Assembly (NCBI GenBank): GCA_026552955.1
Contig: JAPMTS010000011.1
Span: forward strand, 21,510-85,509
Direction of reading: 5' to 3'
DNA length: 64,000 nt
From: Candidatus Methanoperedens sp.
Lineage (GTDB): Archaea; Halobacteriota; Methanosarcinia; Methanosarcinales; Methanoperedenaceae
In this document: piece by piece, positions 42,584 to 52,474 of the stretch
How the letters are laid out: each line of letters starts with the position of its first letter
Position numbering within the stretch: the stretch's first letter is position 1
Program-made: the position numbers and the translations under genes
The notes under the pieces: generated by a model
What the model was told of the DNA's origin: nothing
Database searches by the model: none
The model's input: the letters and a program-made list of their open reading frames with translations, nothing else

Positions 42584-43330
42584 TTATCTTAAAAATAACC
42601 ACTCATTGGTCTTATATTTTTGTTCGGCTAATTCATTTGCACGAGATATTTCATTCTCGTTCCATGTACCAACTTCATGGTTCTTATCCTTTGTGAAAGC
42701 CTTCAGAAGTGCCAGGTAAACATCTTTCTTATCCACATTCTTATGCTTTGAAATGCATGTAACCCTTTCCTGTGCGGTCTGTATCATCTTATCAGTGATC
42801 TTCTGTTTGCTGACATTTAATACGCTAAACATGGTGGCAAGATCGGTATCATATAGCACGGTACCATGCTGGAGCAATATCCCACCCCTCCGGGTCTGAG
42901 CACTGCCAGAAATTTTTTTCCCTCCTACAAGAACATCATTCACAGGATTGAATACCGCATCGATCCCCAGTGTTCCAAGCCCGTCAACTATCCATCCGCA
43001 TATTACTTCATATGATTTGACAATATTCTTAGGGAATAACCTGGCTGGCGCTATCAGGCTGTAGGTGATCTCTCCTTTTGCATCATGATATACCGCCCCG
43101 CCGCCTGTCCAGCGCCTGATGCAATCAATACCCAGTTCTGTGCAGGTATCCAGATTTACCTCATCTTTCATACTCTGGAAGTAACCGATGGAAACTGCGC
43201 CAGGCTTCCATGTATAGAACCTGATTGTGGGAGGGGATGAACCGTTCATTATGCCTTCGCTTATTGCTTCATCCATAGCCATATTGAAATAGGCATCATG
43301 GGTCTGCAGTTCAACAATTCTCCATTTCAT
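42584..43330 (-). CDS. lplA: Lipoate-protein ligase, catalytic subunit
   Basis: 248 residues. The lipoate-binding segment RRWTGGGAVYHDAKGEITYSL and the lysine-bearing DVLVGGKKISGSAQTRRGG, LQHGTVLYD are clear LplA features. It activates lipoate (or octanoate) with ATP and transfers it to the GcvH lysine. Its length lacks the accessory domain, which is encoded as a separate protein directly upstream (lplB) with four-base overlap, the bipartite arrangement of Thermoplasma. Confidence 0.93.
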   Translation of the reverse strand: MKWRIVELQTHDAYFNMAMDEAISEGIMNGSSPPTIRFYTWKPGAVSIGYFQSMKDEVNLDTCTELGIDCIRRWTGGGAVYHDAKGEITYSLIAPARLFPKNIVKSYEVICGWIVDGLGTLGIDAVFNPVNDVLVGGKKISGSAQTRRGGILLQHGTVLYDTDLATMFSVLNVSKQKITDKMIQTAQERVTCISKHKNVDKKDVYLALLKAFTKDKNHEVGTWNENEISRANELAEQKYKTNEWLFLR

Positions 43331-43608
43331 TTCAATGCCTCACTTATCAGGAGAGCAATGGATTCAGGACTTATTCCTATCATCTGGACATCCCTGCCTG
43401 CAATCCTGCTTTGGATATTAGACATGATAGTCTCAATGCTGGCAGATCTTTTAAGACCAATGATGCTTTTTTCTATTTCATCTAAAATGTCTTCCGGATG
43501 TATGAAAAAATCCCCTGTTATCCTGATATTCCTGATGAGTTCATTGCACTCAATTTCCACTTTTACGACTTTTCCTTCTTTTACTTTTTGTTTTGACTGG
43601 AATATCAT
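43327..43608 (-). CDS. lplB: Lipoate-protein ligase, accessory C-terminal subunit
   Basis: 93 residues. Matches the LplA C-terminal domain that is required for lipoate adenylation: the start KVKEGKVVKVEIE, then IRNIRITGDFFIHPEDILDEIEKSIIG and the acidic C-terminal helix. It works as a complex with lplA, whose start overlaps this stop. It is 8 bases downstream of the kinase gene. Confidence 0.88.
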   Translation of the reverse strand: MIFQSKQKVKEGKVVKVEIECNELIRNIRITGDFFIHPEDILDEIEKSIIGLKRSASIETIMSNIQSRIAGRDVQMIGISPESIALLISEALK

Positions 43609-43616
43609 ACCATCTT

Positions 43617-44693
43617 TTAAACGACCTCCATCATCTTAAAATCGTGATATCCGCTCAGGACTTTCATATAACCTCTTAACCGGTTATCAAGTTCATGATC
43701 CCCTGTATCAACATGCAAAGAAGGTGTAAATTCAAGCTTGTCAGGTGAGGCTATTACTATGATCTCATCCGCCCTTCTGATGACCATCGGGCTTATCTGC
43801 TGGTTCCCTCTTCCGAATATGAACCCCTGGCTGCCTATCGGACTTACTATGATAGCGACCTTTCCGTCGAATTCTTGAAGCGCTTCAAGAAGATGTTTTT
43901 CAGATGCATCTTTTTTGACTAATTTGCTGTTCCTGACAGCATCCACCCCAAGCAGGGTCCCATCGATACAAAACTTATTCTTCACTTCCATTGTCGTTGT
44001 GCCGGGTCCTATTATATAGAGCACATCTTTCCCATGCGCCAGGTAGTCGTCGATAATTCGTTCTGCAATATCGATCTTGGCATCCACAGAACTCGATGTC
44101 GCTTTTCCGCTCTGTACTGCCGGACTGACAGGTACAATGGCTTCACCTTGTATCCTGATATTCAGCTCGTTCTTGCGGTAAGCCTCTTCATCAATATCCA
44201 GCACCTCTCTTAGAGAAGTTTCGGTAAATGTGGACACGATCCTTCCGCATTCCTTTGGCGTGATGCAAAATACAGGAGAGAATATTTTCACACCGGCCGG
44301 GATGCCCAGAACCGGAATTTTTTTGTCAATCACTGAAACAATATCACCTGCAGTGCCGTCACCACCTGAAAACAGCAGGAGGTCGCAACCCAGCTCGAGT
44401 ATCTTTATCGCAACTTTCTTTGTGTCTTCTGCGCTTGTTTTTTCAGGAGCTTTGTAGATGACCTCGAATTTGAATCGCGTTTTTTTCAGCACGCTTTCGC
44501 CCATTTTCCCGGAACAGGTCAGGAAGAACATATCATCTTCCTTTTCAATGCTCTGAAGCGCCTGCTTGGCTCTTATGAGGCTTACAGGTTCCCCGCCAAG
44601 CCTAGCAGCAAGTTCTGCCAGGTTATCAGTGCCTTTGAGCCCTACTTTGCCCCCCATTCCCGCTACAGGATTTATGATGAAGCCGATCTTCAT
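43617..44693 (-). CDS. ATP-NAD kinase family protein (PpnK/AcoX type)
   Basis: 358 residues, longer than minimal NAD kinases. The nucleotide-binding core FIINPVAGMGGKVGLKGTD and the GGDGTAGD motif (LLLFSGGDGTAGDIVSV) are those of the ATP-NAD/AcoX kinase family; PAGVKIFSPVF and PIGSQGFIFGRGNQQISP are further landmarks. NAD kinases make NADP; AcoX-like members occur in acetoin and other dehydrogenase operons with unknown substrate. Its place between gcvPB and lplB, with 9-base and 8-base gaps, links it to glycine cleavage and may serve NAD(P) supply for that system. Confidence 0.85.
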   Translation of the reverse strand: MKIGFIINPVAGMGGKVGLKGTDNLAELAARLGGEPVSLIRAKQALQSIEKEDDMFFLTCSGKMGESVLKKTRFKFEVIYKAPEKTSAEDTKKVAIKILELGCDLLLFSGGDGTAGDIVSVIDKKIPVLGIPAGVKIFSPVFCITPKECGRIVSTFTETSLREVLDIDEEAYRKNELNIRIQGEAIVPVSPAVQSGKATSSSVDAKIDIAERIIDDYLAHGKDVLYIIGPGTTTMEVKNKFCIDGTLLGVDAVRNSKLVKKDASEKHLLEALQEFDGKVAIIVSPIGSQGFIFGRGNQQISPMVIRRADEIIVIASPDKLEFTPSLHVDTGDHELDNRLRGYMKVLSGYHDFKMMEVV

Positions 44694-44702
44694 ACTTTGT
44701 AA

Positions 44703-46211
44703 TTAATTTCCATCTTGTTGCTTGTTTTCATGGTCGGATGTAGTTACTATATCCGGGTTCCATCGCAGTATCATCTTTCTCGCAGCAAAAACATCATCAA
44801 GCCTTCCTACGACCGTGCTGTGCGGAGCGCTCTTTACCATCTCGGCGTCTTTCTGGATCTCCTCATTTAACCTGAGCAATATTTCGCAGTAATTATCAAT
44901 AGATCCCTTTGATTCTGTTTCGGTGGGCTCGATCATCAAAGCTTCCTTGACGATCAGGGGAAAATATATCGTGGGGGGGTGGACGCCATAGTCCATGAGC
45001 CTCTTAGCGATATCAAGCGCGTTGACATCATATTTCTTTTGTCCTGCAGCGCTAAATACAGCCTCATGCTTATGTAAAGTCTCGGGGTTCTTGACCTCGT
45101 ATACATCTGAAAGCTTTGATACCATGTAATTTGAGTTCAATACTGAAAATTCCGAAATGCGCGTAAGACCGATTGAGCCGAGCCTCAGGATATAACCCAG
45201 CGCCCTGACTATTGCCAGGTAGTTCCCATAAAACCCGTGAACTTTGCCAATGCTATCTGGTCTATTATAATCGAGATAATACTTCTCCCCATTAAATTCC
45301 ACTGCAGGCACAGGTAACAGGTCAGCAAGATGTTTTTTCACGCCCGTGGGACCGCTCCCGGGTCCGCCTCCTCCATGGGGGACAGCGAAGGTCTTGTGCA
45401 GATTCAGGCTCATGCAGTCAAATCCCATATCTCCGGGACGCACCTTACCCACTATCCCGTTCAGGTTGGCGCCGTCATAGAACAGCAGCCCTCCTGCGTC
45501 ATGGACTATCCTTGCTATTTCCGGTATTTCTTTTTCAAAGAGACCGAGCGTATTTGGATTTGTGAGCATCAGAGCTGCTGTTTTCTCAGAGACGGCCTCC
45601 TTTACTATGTTATGGTCAATGGTGCCCTGTTCATCAGAGGGTATCTCCACCACATCAAAACCAGACATCGCAGCGCTCTTGGGATTTGTGCCGTGCGCAG
45701 AATCGGGCACGATGACCTCGTTCCTATTATCGTTCTTTCTTTCAAAATACTTTTTTATTATCGCCATTGCAGTGAACTCGCCCTGCGCCCCTGCAGCAGG
45801 CTGAAGCGAGAAATCATCCATGCCGCAGATGTTCATCAAATGCCTCTTCAGCATGTAGATTATCTTCAGTGAACCCTGGATGGTGGTTTCGTCCTGATAT
45901 GGATGCACCATGTTATGAGGAAGAGCTGACAGGTATTCTGTGAACCTGGGATTGTACTTCATCGTGCAGGAGCCTAAGGGATACATGCCTGTGTCTATGC
46001 CGAAATTGAGCTTTGAGAGAGCAGTGTAATGACGGATCACTTCAGGTTCAGAAAGTTCAGGAATATCGAGTGAGGCGCGAACGAGACCATCGGGAAGGTC
46101 TGTGCATTTCTTGAAAGTATTCTTCTTTGATTTCTCGAAAATGAGGCAAAAGTCGAAGTTATCTGAGCGATAGGGGATTTGTGTTCCTGTTTGCTCGATT
46201 CTTTCTTTCAT
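44703..46211 (-). CDS. gcvPB: Glycine dehydrogenase (decarboxylating) subunit 2
   Basis: 502 residues. PLP-dependent: LNLHKTFAVPHGGGGPGSGP with Lys273 as the cofactor lysine, MYPLGSCTMKYNPR and GAQGEFTAM. With GcvPA it forms the P-protein that decarboxylates glycine and loads the aminomethyl group onto GcvH. It is the first gene of the minus-strand operon with NAD kinase, lplB, lplA and lipA, preceded by GATGGT as ribosome-binding site. Unusually its partner gcvPA is 7 kb away on the other strand. Confidence 0.96.
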   Translation of the reverse strand: MKERIEQTGTQIPYRSDNFDFCLIFEKSKKNTFKKCTDLPDGLVRASLDIPELSEPEVIRHYTALSKLNFGIDTGMYPLGSCTMKYNPRFTEYLSALPHNMVHPYQDETTIQGSLKIIYMLKRHLMNICGMDDFSLQPAAGAQGEFTAMAIIKKYFERKNDNRNEVIVPDSAHGTNPKSAAMSGFDVVEIPSDEQGTIDHNIVKEAVSEKTAALMLTNPNTLGLFEKEIPEIARIVHDAGGLLFYDGANLNGIVGKVRPGDMGFDCMSLNLHKTFAVPHGGGGPGSGPTGVKKHLADLLPVPAVEFNGEKYYLDYNRPDSIGKVHGFYGNYLAIVRALGYILRLGSIGLTRISEFSVLNSNYMVSKLSDVYEVKNPETLHKHEAVFSAAGQKKYDVNALDIAKRLMDYGVHPPTIYFPLIVKEALMIEPTETESKGSIDNYCEILLRLNEEIQKDAEMVKSAPHSTVVGRLDDVFAARKMILRWNPDIVTTSDHENKQQDGN

Positions 46212-46321
46212 GGTACCATCAGCTCCGGATTTTAATTGTTTCTGATAGATTGATATAAACGGGTTGAAGGAAATAGTTTTTGCACTGGAGATGGATAAGG
46301 GTTGATTAGAAAAAAATCCTG

Positions 46322-46384
46322 GTCACCGACCTCGGGCTGAAAAAGCGCCGAGGCATCCGGAGGATTCTCAGGGATTGGTATTTC
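46322..46384. repeat. Hairpin repeat element, copy 2
   Basis: GTCACCGACC, then a stem CCTCGG-GCT / AGC-(G)-CCGAGG with a GAAAA loop and a single bulged G, then GGCATCCGG and GTATTTC. The flanks match copy 1 at 14009-14069 while the stem is different but self-complementary. It lies in the intergenic region between gcvPB and the ATPase gene. Confidence 0.6.
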
Positions 46385-46454
46385 CCACACCGCCTGTGCT
46401 TATGATGAGGATTGCTCTTGTTTTAGTGGGCATTATGATGCTCAAAACCATGCC

Positions 46455-48038
46455 TCAAATTTCTTTCCCTGTGACACCATCTATTCTTAATTTCCTATTT
46501 TCCAGGGCTACAAACCAGATAGGGTAATAAAAAACTTCAAACTTTGTTATATCGGCTTCCTCATCGATACCTTTTATTATTTTTCTAAGTGTTTCCTCTG
46601 TAAGCACTTGTGTATTCGCCTTTCCGGAAATTTGCTGTATTTCAGGGCAGCTAAAAGATTGTTTTATATCCGGGATTTCAAAGTTAATAAGAAAAGAATA
46701 TAATTTTAAGTTCCCTTCTTTTGAAAACGTTATCATCTTCCTGTCCTGAAGGTGACGGATGCTATTTCGTATTGTAGTCTCAGATAGTTTGGTCTTAAGT
46801 TCAAGGTGCCCGATAGTAATCTTATTATTCCTGAAAATTTCCAATAAAATCCTGATTTCGTTTTCATTTAAGCCAATTAATTTGGAAATACCTATTGAGT
46901 ATTTTAATCCATTTTTAATATCCACAAATTCGCCGCTTACTGAATCCACAATAAATGAATGCGATGAAAGACTCTTCATGACAAATCCCTCGGGAGAGTT
47001 TATTTCAATCCATACAAACGGATGATGGATAAGCTCGATAGATTTTACATGCTCCTTTTCCCCGAACAGCCAGTATTTCTTTTTCCTTTTTTCTTCAACA
47101 ATAGCTACTATCTGCTCTTTTAAAATTTTTGCACCGACCCCGTTTAATTCTAATCCGTCGATTTTTTCAGCTACTGTTACATTTTCCCTCTCTTCTAATC
47201 CTCCTGCGCTCTCACCAAAACCAAGACTTGTTTTTAACTCGGTAATTTTACCTGTTGCTTTTTGAATCAATTTTGGAGTAAGTCCTTTGTGCTGCGTGAT
47301 TCTTCTGGCAGCTTGCATCCTGGTTTTTTCTTTCACAGTATTTCCCATGACAAAAAATTCACCGGCATTCAATTTAGGCAATACCTCCAATTCTTTCCTG
47401 TCTGCAAAAAACAAATCAACTGCTTTCAAATCATTTTCTGTTGTTAATTTCCCGATAAACTGGTTTCCGCACTGGGAGAGGACATTCTTATTTACAAGCG
47501 AAGGTCTCTGTGTCGCAACAAGCAGACCTAACCCCCTTTTCCTGCCTCGTTTTGAAATTTCCTCGATTTCCTTTAAGGAGTCCTTGCTTTGCGGAACAAA
47601 ATTGTCAGCTTCTTCAATGATTAACAAATATGGTTGCCTTACCTGATTTTCTATTTCAAATAATTGACCTGCAAAATCAGAAACAACCTTTCTTTGATCC
47701 GGGGCATCTGATACATCCAGAATCAAGGAAACGTTGTTTTCTATTGATTTTGTTATGAGGTCATAGAAATCAATTTCGATATTAACATCAGCTTCTTCCC
47801 CGCCAACCCAGAGCATTTGAAATTTCTCCTTCAAAGAGAAATACTCCCCCTCAGTATCAACTATACAAAAGGCGACATTCTTTTGCAGCAATTGCTCGCA
47901 GAGCACTGCTATCAAATAGCTTTTGCCGCTACCGCTTTGACCTATTACACAGGTTCTTCCCGTAACCAATTCCTGGGCGTCGATAACTACATCTTTTTCA
48001 CCTGATTTTCCAGTAAGAAGCTGTATTTTATAATCCAT
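46455..48038 (-). CDS. HerA/VirD4-like ATPase (DUF87) with winged-helix tail
   Basis: 527 residues. Walker A GQSGSGKSYL near residues 33-42, Walker B LLIIEEADNF, an arginine-finger-type SKRGRKRGLG and a sensor-like LLVATQRPSL place it among the HerA/FtsK-like DUF87 ATPases. The C-terminal part holds a winged helix (NEIRILLEIFRNNKITIGHLELKTKLSETTIRNSI). HerA-family ATPases translocate DNA in repair or in mobile-element defence. No NurA-type nuclease partner lies next to it, so its role here is open. Transcribed alone. Confidence 0.8.
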   Translation of the reverse strand: MDYKIQLLTGKSGEKDVVIDAQELVTGRTCVIGQSGSGKSYLIAVLCEQLLQKNVAFCIVDTEGEYFSLKEKFQMLWVGGEEADVNIEIDFYDLITKSIENNVSLILDVSDAPDQRKVVSDFAGQLFEIENQVRQPYLLIIEEADNFVPQSKDSLKEIEEISKRGRKRGLGLLVATQRPSLVNKNVLSQCGNQFIGKLTTENDLKAVDLFFADRKELEVLPKLNAGEFFVMGNTVKEKTRMQAARRITQHKGLTPKLIQKATGKITELKTSLGFGESAGGLEERENVTVAEKIDGLELNGVGAKILKEQIVAIVEEKRKKKYWLFGEKEHVKSIELIHHPFVWIEINSPEGFVMKSLSSHSFIVDSVSGEFVDIKNGLKYSIGISKLIGLNENEIRILLEIFRNNKITIGHLELKTKLSETTIRNSIRHLQDRKMITFSKEGNLKLYSFLINFEIPDIKQSFSCPEIQQISGKANTQVLTEETLRKIIKGIDEEADITKFEVFYYPIWFVALENRKLRIDGVTGKEI

Positions 48039-48073
48039 GGTGAATTGTTAATAGAGTTAGTTATCTTTAATGC

Positions 48074-49417
48074 TCACTTAAGATTTGAATTGATGTAAGC
48101 TTTGACATTAAATTTCGATTTTGCGCCGCCATAACTCATGTAACGGATCTTCCCAAAAACACTGCGTTCTTTCCATGCCCTGTCATGGAGGCCACCGATG
48201 CTCCACGATACTCCTGTATACCCATTAGGATCCCTTCCATCCAGTTCATACTTGTCATTGAGATATAGAGCGATTTGATGAGCCTTTTCAGGAGATTCAG
48301 TCCATTCCAGGATTTTTTTTGCCCAGTACATCCTCATATACCCATGCATTTTTCCCGATTTAACCAGTTCCAGTTGTGCTGCGTTCCAGAGGTCGTCATG
48401 CGTCTTGCCGCGTTCAAATTCTTCAAGGGAATAGAGATAATCCCTTGAATCATTACTGTGATCGTTAAGAGTTTTTTCTGCCCATGCAGGAAAACCACGA
48501 ACATTGTCATAATTTATGTTATAATAACAAAAATTATCCGCGAGTTCTTTTCGTACCAAGAGCTCTTCTATAAAAGCTTCCTTGGATATTCTATTTTCAG
48601 TAAATTTCAAGACTTCAAGTGCGATCCTCTGGGAGGATATTTGCCCAAAATGAAGATAGGGAGAAAGATTGGACTGACCGTCCAGTGTCGGATCATTTCT
48701 TCTGTTGTTATAAAAATGAAGCTTATCTCTTAAGAAATCCTGAAGCATCACTTGGGCAGATTTTTCTCCGGGACTTATCCAATCCACTTCTTTGACAGAT
48801 GTGTCCACCTTCAGGCTATTCAATGCCTTTTTCCAATCAGATCTGGTTTCTTCTTTCCATTGGAAAGGATGTTTTTTGACCTCCGGGATCTCCTCTAAGA
48901 ACTCTGGTAATATCCTGTGGATCTTTGGTCGAAAGGTATATGCTCCATATTCTTGTTTAGAAGAAGCAATCCAACAGGGTACAATGTTATGTGCATCGAC
49001 CTCATAGATCGTCATTCTTACCATGCCAATTATATTCGCTATCCACTTTCTTTTTACAGATAATGGGTCAAAATCAGTAATAAGTGCACCTGCATGATGC
49101 TCCATCAAGAATCTTGGTATTTCATCTTCTGGAAAACCGATGAGAAGATAAAAAGGAATATTTTTTTCCCTGAGGTACCGTTCCACTTCCTGTAATCCCT
49201 TGATCATGAAAACGTATTGCCTCAAAGTAGCTCCAGGGAATTCCGGAACAAGACAAAAAACGACTACCACGCTTTTTCTGGCCCGTAATGCTATTGCCTG
49301 GGCATATAAAAGTGACCAATTGTCTTTTACACGCTGATCGCGGCTCATCCAGTAAACCACTGGACCATAATCAGGTTCGCCTTTTTTCAATATCCTGAAT
49401 CTTTTTTCATTTATCAT
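48074..49417 (-). CDS. phr: Class II CPD photolyase
   Basis: 447 residues. The N-terminal [23 protein letters not shown] antenna/Rossmann start is typical of class II photolyases, and the FAD domain has [34 protein letters not shown], then [20 protein letters not shown]. It repairs UV-induced cyclobutane dimers with light. Methanosarcina has closely similar enzymes. It is 35 bases upstream of the HerA-like gene in the same direction and may share its promoter. Confidence 0.95.
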   Translation of the reverse strand: MINEKRFRILKKGEPDYGPVVYWMSRDQRVKDNWSLLYAQAIALRARKSVVVVFCLVPEFPGATLRQYVFMIKGLQEVERYLREKNIPFYLLIGFPEDEIPRFLMEHHAGALITDFDPLSVKRKWIANIIGMVRMTIYEVDAHNIVPCWIASSKQEYGAYTFRPKIHRILPEFLEEIPEVKKHPFQWKEETRSDWKKALNSLKVDTSVKEVDWISPGEKSAQVMLQDFLRDKLHFYNNRRNDPTLDGQSNLSPYLHFGQISSQRIALEVLKFTENRISKEAFIEELLVRKELADNFCYYNINYDNVRGFPAWAEKTLNDHSNDSRDYLYSLEEFERGKTHDDLWNAAQLELVKSGKMHGYMRMYWAKKILEWTESPEKAHQIALYLNDKYELDGRDPNGYTGVSWSIGGLHDRAWKERSVFGKIRYMSYGGAKSKFNVKAYINSNLK

Positions 49418-49528
49418 TTGTTATATTCCATTTCCCCATTAAATTCTAATATGATTAAAGCAATAAATAAATTATGTCAATTTTCAATAAAAAATGTATG
49501 AGAAACTTGATTTAAAGTGAGTGGAAAT

Positions 49529-50437
49529 ATGATTTTGGTAACAGGGGGAACTGGATTTGTTGGAGGTCATCTTGTAGACAGGCTGGTGCATGAAAAGATT
49601 CAATCGCGTTGTCTTGTCAGGAAAGATTCCAACATTGAAAAATTAAAAAAGGAAAAAGCTCTCATTGATGTGGCGTTTGGAGATCTAACCGATGAAGAAT
49701 CATTGAAAAAGGCACTCGAGGGGGTGGAAACTGTGGTTCATCTCATTGGCATTATCGTAGAAAAAAAGGGAGCGACATTCGAAATCATTCATACACAGGG
49801 AACCAGAAAACTCGTGAACGCATGTAAAATGGCGGGTGTTCGACGTTTTATCTATATAAGCGCCCTCGGTGCAAGGGAAAAAGCCAGGAGCAGGTATCAT
49901 ATAACAAAATGGGAAGCTGAGCAAGCAGTTATACAAAGCGGAATGGAATATGTGATTTTCAGGCCTTCTATAATGATCGGCAAAGGTGGAGAGTTCATTA
50001 CCATGCTTTCCAAGATTGTGAAGGAGGCGCCAGTGGTGCCTGTCATTGATGGAAAAAGCAAAGTTCAGCCAATCTATGTTGAGAACACCATCGACTGCAT
50101 CATTAAATCAGTGACCGAACCAAGAATAAATAATAGAATATTTGAGATAGGAGGGCCTGATCAGATAACTTACACGAAGCTTTTCCTCACGCTTATGGAT
50201 GTTCTGGCGATTAAGAAACGCGTTATTGAAATACCACTATTATTTATGTATCCGGCGGCATACATCCTCGAAAGATTATTGGAAAAGCCTCCGATAACTA
50301 TCCAGCAATTGATCATGCTGCAGGAAGATAATATCTGTGATATTAAGGAGATGCAGGAGGTTTTTGGTATTGAACTCGTACCTTTAGAGGAAGCTTTGAA
50401 GTCATTTTTACTCCATGGAGGTGGAAAAAATCTATGA
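49529..50437 (+). CDS. NAD(P)-dependent epimerase-like protein (NDUFA9 family)
   Basis: 302 residues from the ATG at 49529 (GTG at 49517 would add four residues). The Rossmann motif TGGTGFVGGHL is at the very start, which favours the ATG. Later ALGAREKARSRYHITKWEAEQ, FRPSIMIGKGGEF and the NDUFA9-type C-terminal half with EIGGPDQITYTKL are visible. Homologues bind NADPH; the eukaryotic member is a complex I accessory subunit, while prokaryotic members have no fixed role. The active-site Tyr-x3-Lys is YHITK. Overlaps the M24 gene by four bases. Confidence 0.85.
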   Translation: MILVTGGTGFVGGHLVDRLVHEKIQSRCLVRKDSNIEKLKKEKALIDVAFGDLTDEESLKKALEGVETVVHLIGIIVEKKGATFEIIHTQGTRKLVNACKMAGVRRFIYISALGAREKARSRYHITKWEAEQAVIQSGMEYVIFRPSIMIGKGGEFITMLSKIVKEAPVVPVIDGKSKVQPIYVENTIDCIIKSVTEPRINNRIFEIGGPDQITYTKLFLTLMDVLAIKKRVIEIPLLFMYPAAYILERLLEKPPITIQQLIMLQEDNICDIKEMQEVFGIELVPLEEALKSFLLHGGGKNL

Positions 50438-51180
50438 ATGAGATCGAATATTCAGATAGAGATTTAAAAGGGTACCTTGAAGCAAGAATATTTACCAGAG
50501 CAGTTGGTGATGAAATATTAATCAATATCAAAGTTGGCATGACTGAAAAAGATGTGGAGAAAGTCGCATCTGACATTTTCAAGAAACATGGTGTCAAGAA
50601 TCACTGGCACATGCCTATCGTCGGTGTGGGTGAAGGAAGTACGAAACTAAGAAGTATGTATGCTCTGGCATCCAGCTATTTCACAAAACATACGCGTATT
50701 CTCATGGAGAATGATAAAGTCTTGATAGATATAGCACCTGTGTACAACGGCTATCCAGGAGATTATACAATAAATCAGGTAATCGGCAGCAATCCTGAAC
50801 AGGAGGCCTTAAATACATATGCACATGACATTTCAACCAAGATTGCAGGGCTCGTAAAAGAGGGAATGGTTGTGGCTGATGTTTTTCACATGGCACAAGA
50901 ACTCATAGGTGAAAAACCTGAATATACCATCGCATATCCTCCTTTTATTTCCATGGGGCATCGTTTATGCAAGGTACCTCCGCTATGGCAGAAGTTCCCT
51001 GAAGCTGGACTTAATTATTTACTCTTTGGAAGAAGAGGATCGTTTATCACATCGAGCAATAAGAACCCGATGAATGGACTCTGGATAATTGAACCATATC
51101 TGATGCATAAAGAGAGGGCGGCTAAATTCGAGTTGCTGGTGTTTTTTGGAAAAAAGACTGTGATTCTTGATTCCGGTTAA
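50434..51180 (+). CDS. M24-family metallopeptidase-like protein
   Basis: 248 residues with the pita-bread fold of creatinase/aminopeptidases. Candidate metal ligands appear in order: DIAPVYNGYPGDYT (two Asp), MGHRLC (His), IEPYL (Glu) and AKFELLVF (Glu). It lacks the extra N-terminal domain of prolidases. All five ligands being present suggests an active enzyme, but the substrate may not be a peptide. Starts with a four-base overlap with the epimerase gene, so the two are one operon. Confidence 0.85.
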   Translation: MNEIEYSDRDLKGYLEARIFTRAVGDEILINIKVGMTEKDVEKVASDIFKKHGVKNHWHMPIVGVGEGSTKLRSMYALASSYFTKHTRILMENDKVLIDIAPVYNGYPGDYTINQVIGSNPEQEALNTYAHDISTKIAGLVKEGMVVADVFHMAQELIGEKPEYTIAYPPFISMGHRLCKVPPLWQKFPEAGLNYLLFGRRGSFITSSNKNPMNGLWIIEPYLMHKERAAKFELLVFFGKKTVILDSG

Positions 51181-51370
51181 TGCCATATGACCTTGAAAAC
51201 AGGATAGGAGTATGAATATATCCCCTATGAGGTATAAACGTAACTTCAATTTCCCATAACCCGTACAAATATTATGAAAAAATAAAATGAAAGCATTCTA
51301 CCTACCCAGATAAATCAACGGCTTCCATTAGAGAAATAAATATAAGATACAACCAGGAAGATAATATATC

Positions 51371-52474
51371 ATGAACTCGGAGAAATGCGACAGAGGAGAA
51401 ACAGGTTTTTTCAGGACTCAATTATTCTCAACTCATATCCACTCAGGCGCCAGGATGATGGAATTTCATGGATGGGAGATGCCTGTTGAATATTCCGGCA
51501 TCATCGATGAGCACAAAACCGTCAGGCGATCTGCCGGGCTTTTCGACGTATCCCACATGAATAAATTGAAGGTCAAAGGTGCTAAAGCTCTCGATTTCCT
51601 CCAAAACCTCTCCACAAATGACGTATCAAAACTCAGACTCAACAGCATGAAATACTCGGTCGTATGCAGAGATGACGGCACCATTGTTGATGATATCGTT
51701 ATTATCAGGAGAGAAGACCATTATTTCCTCGTAACGAATACCTCCGGAAAAGAAAGTCTCATGAAATGGCTGGAAAACCATACGCCTGAAGGGGTAAAAA
51801 TCGAGGATGTCACCTGCGAAACTGCTTCACTTGCCCTCCAGGGTCCTGAATCAAAAAAGATACTTTCCGCAATATCCGATAACCTTGATGAGATAAAATT
51901 CTGGAGCGGTGCTGATAGAAAGATCGCTGGTATTGACACCTATATCACCCGCTCGGGTTACACAGGCGAGGATGGTTTCGAGATATATTCACGCTCGGAA
52001 GATTCAAAGCATCTCTGGCAGTCGATCATGGATGCCGGAGGCACAGATATCAAACCCATAGGCCTTGGCGCCCGCGACACACTGCGGCTTGAAATGGGTT
52101 ACATACTTTCAGGCCTGGACATAACGGACGAGAACAATCCGCTTGAAGCAGGACTTGAATGGGCTGTGAAATGGGGAAAAGACTTCATTGGAAAGGAAGC
52201 GCTGCGCAAGATTAAGGATAAAGGTGTGGAAAAGAAACTTGCTGGCATGAAACTTGAACGCGGGATACCAAGGAACGGATATGACATAGTCGATAGCAGC
52301 GGGGAAAAAATCGGCACTGTGACAAGCGGAACGAGCTCACCCATTCTCGGTGTCGGCATCGGGCTCGGATATGTGAGACCCGACTACGCGTTTCTGGATA
52401 CCAGGATTGGAATAGTTATAAGGAATAAGACTTATAATGGAATAGTTGTAAGATTACCTTTTCTGGAGGGATGA
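51371..52474 (+). CDS. gcvT: Aminomethyltransferase (glycine cleavage T-protein)
   Basis: 367 residues. MMEFHGWEMPVEY, GLFDVSHMNKLKVKGA, FLQNLSTNDVS and SLALQGPES are typical of GcvT; the folate-binding region contains TRSGYTGEDGFEIY and LEAGLEWAVKWGKDFIGKEAL. It releases ammonia from the GcvH aminomethyl arm and passes the C1 unit to tetrahydrofolate, or perhaps to a tetrahydromethanopterin-type carrier in archaea. First gene of gcvT-gcvH-gcvPA, overlapping gcvH by four bases. A TATA-like AAATATAAG lies near 51337-51345. Confidence 0.95.
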   Translation: MNSEKCDRGETGFFRTQLFSTHIHSGARMMEFHGWEMPVEYSGIIDEHKTVRRSAGLFDVSHMNKLKVKGAKALDFLQNLSTNDVSKLRLNSMKYSVVCRDDGTIVDDIVIIRREDHYFLVTNTSGKESLMKWLENHTPEGVKIEDVTCETASLALQGPESKKILSAISDNLDEIKFWSGADRKIAGIDTYITRSGYTGEDGFEIYSRSEDSKHLWQSIMDAGGTDIKPIGLGARDTLRLEMGYILSGLDITDENNPLEAGLEWAVKWGKDFIGKEALRKIKDKGVEKKLAGMKLERGIPRNGYDIVDSSGEKIGTVTSGTSSPILGVGIGLGYVRPDYAFLDTRIGIVIRNKTYNGIVVRLPFLEG

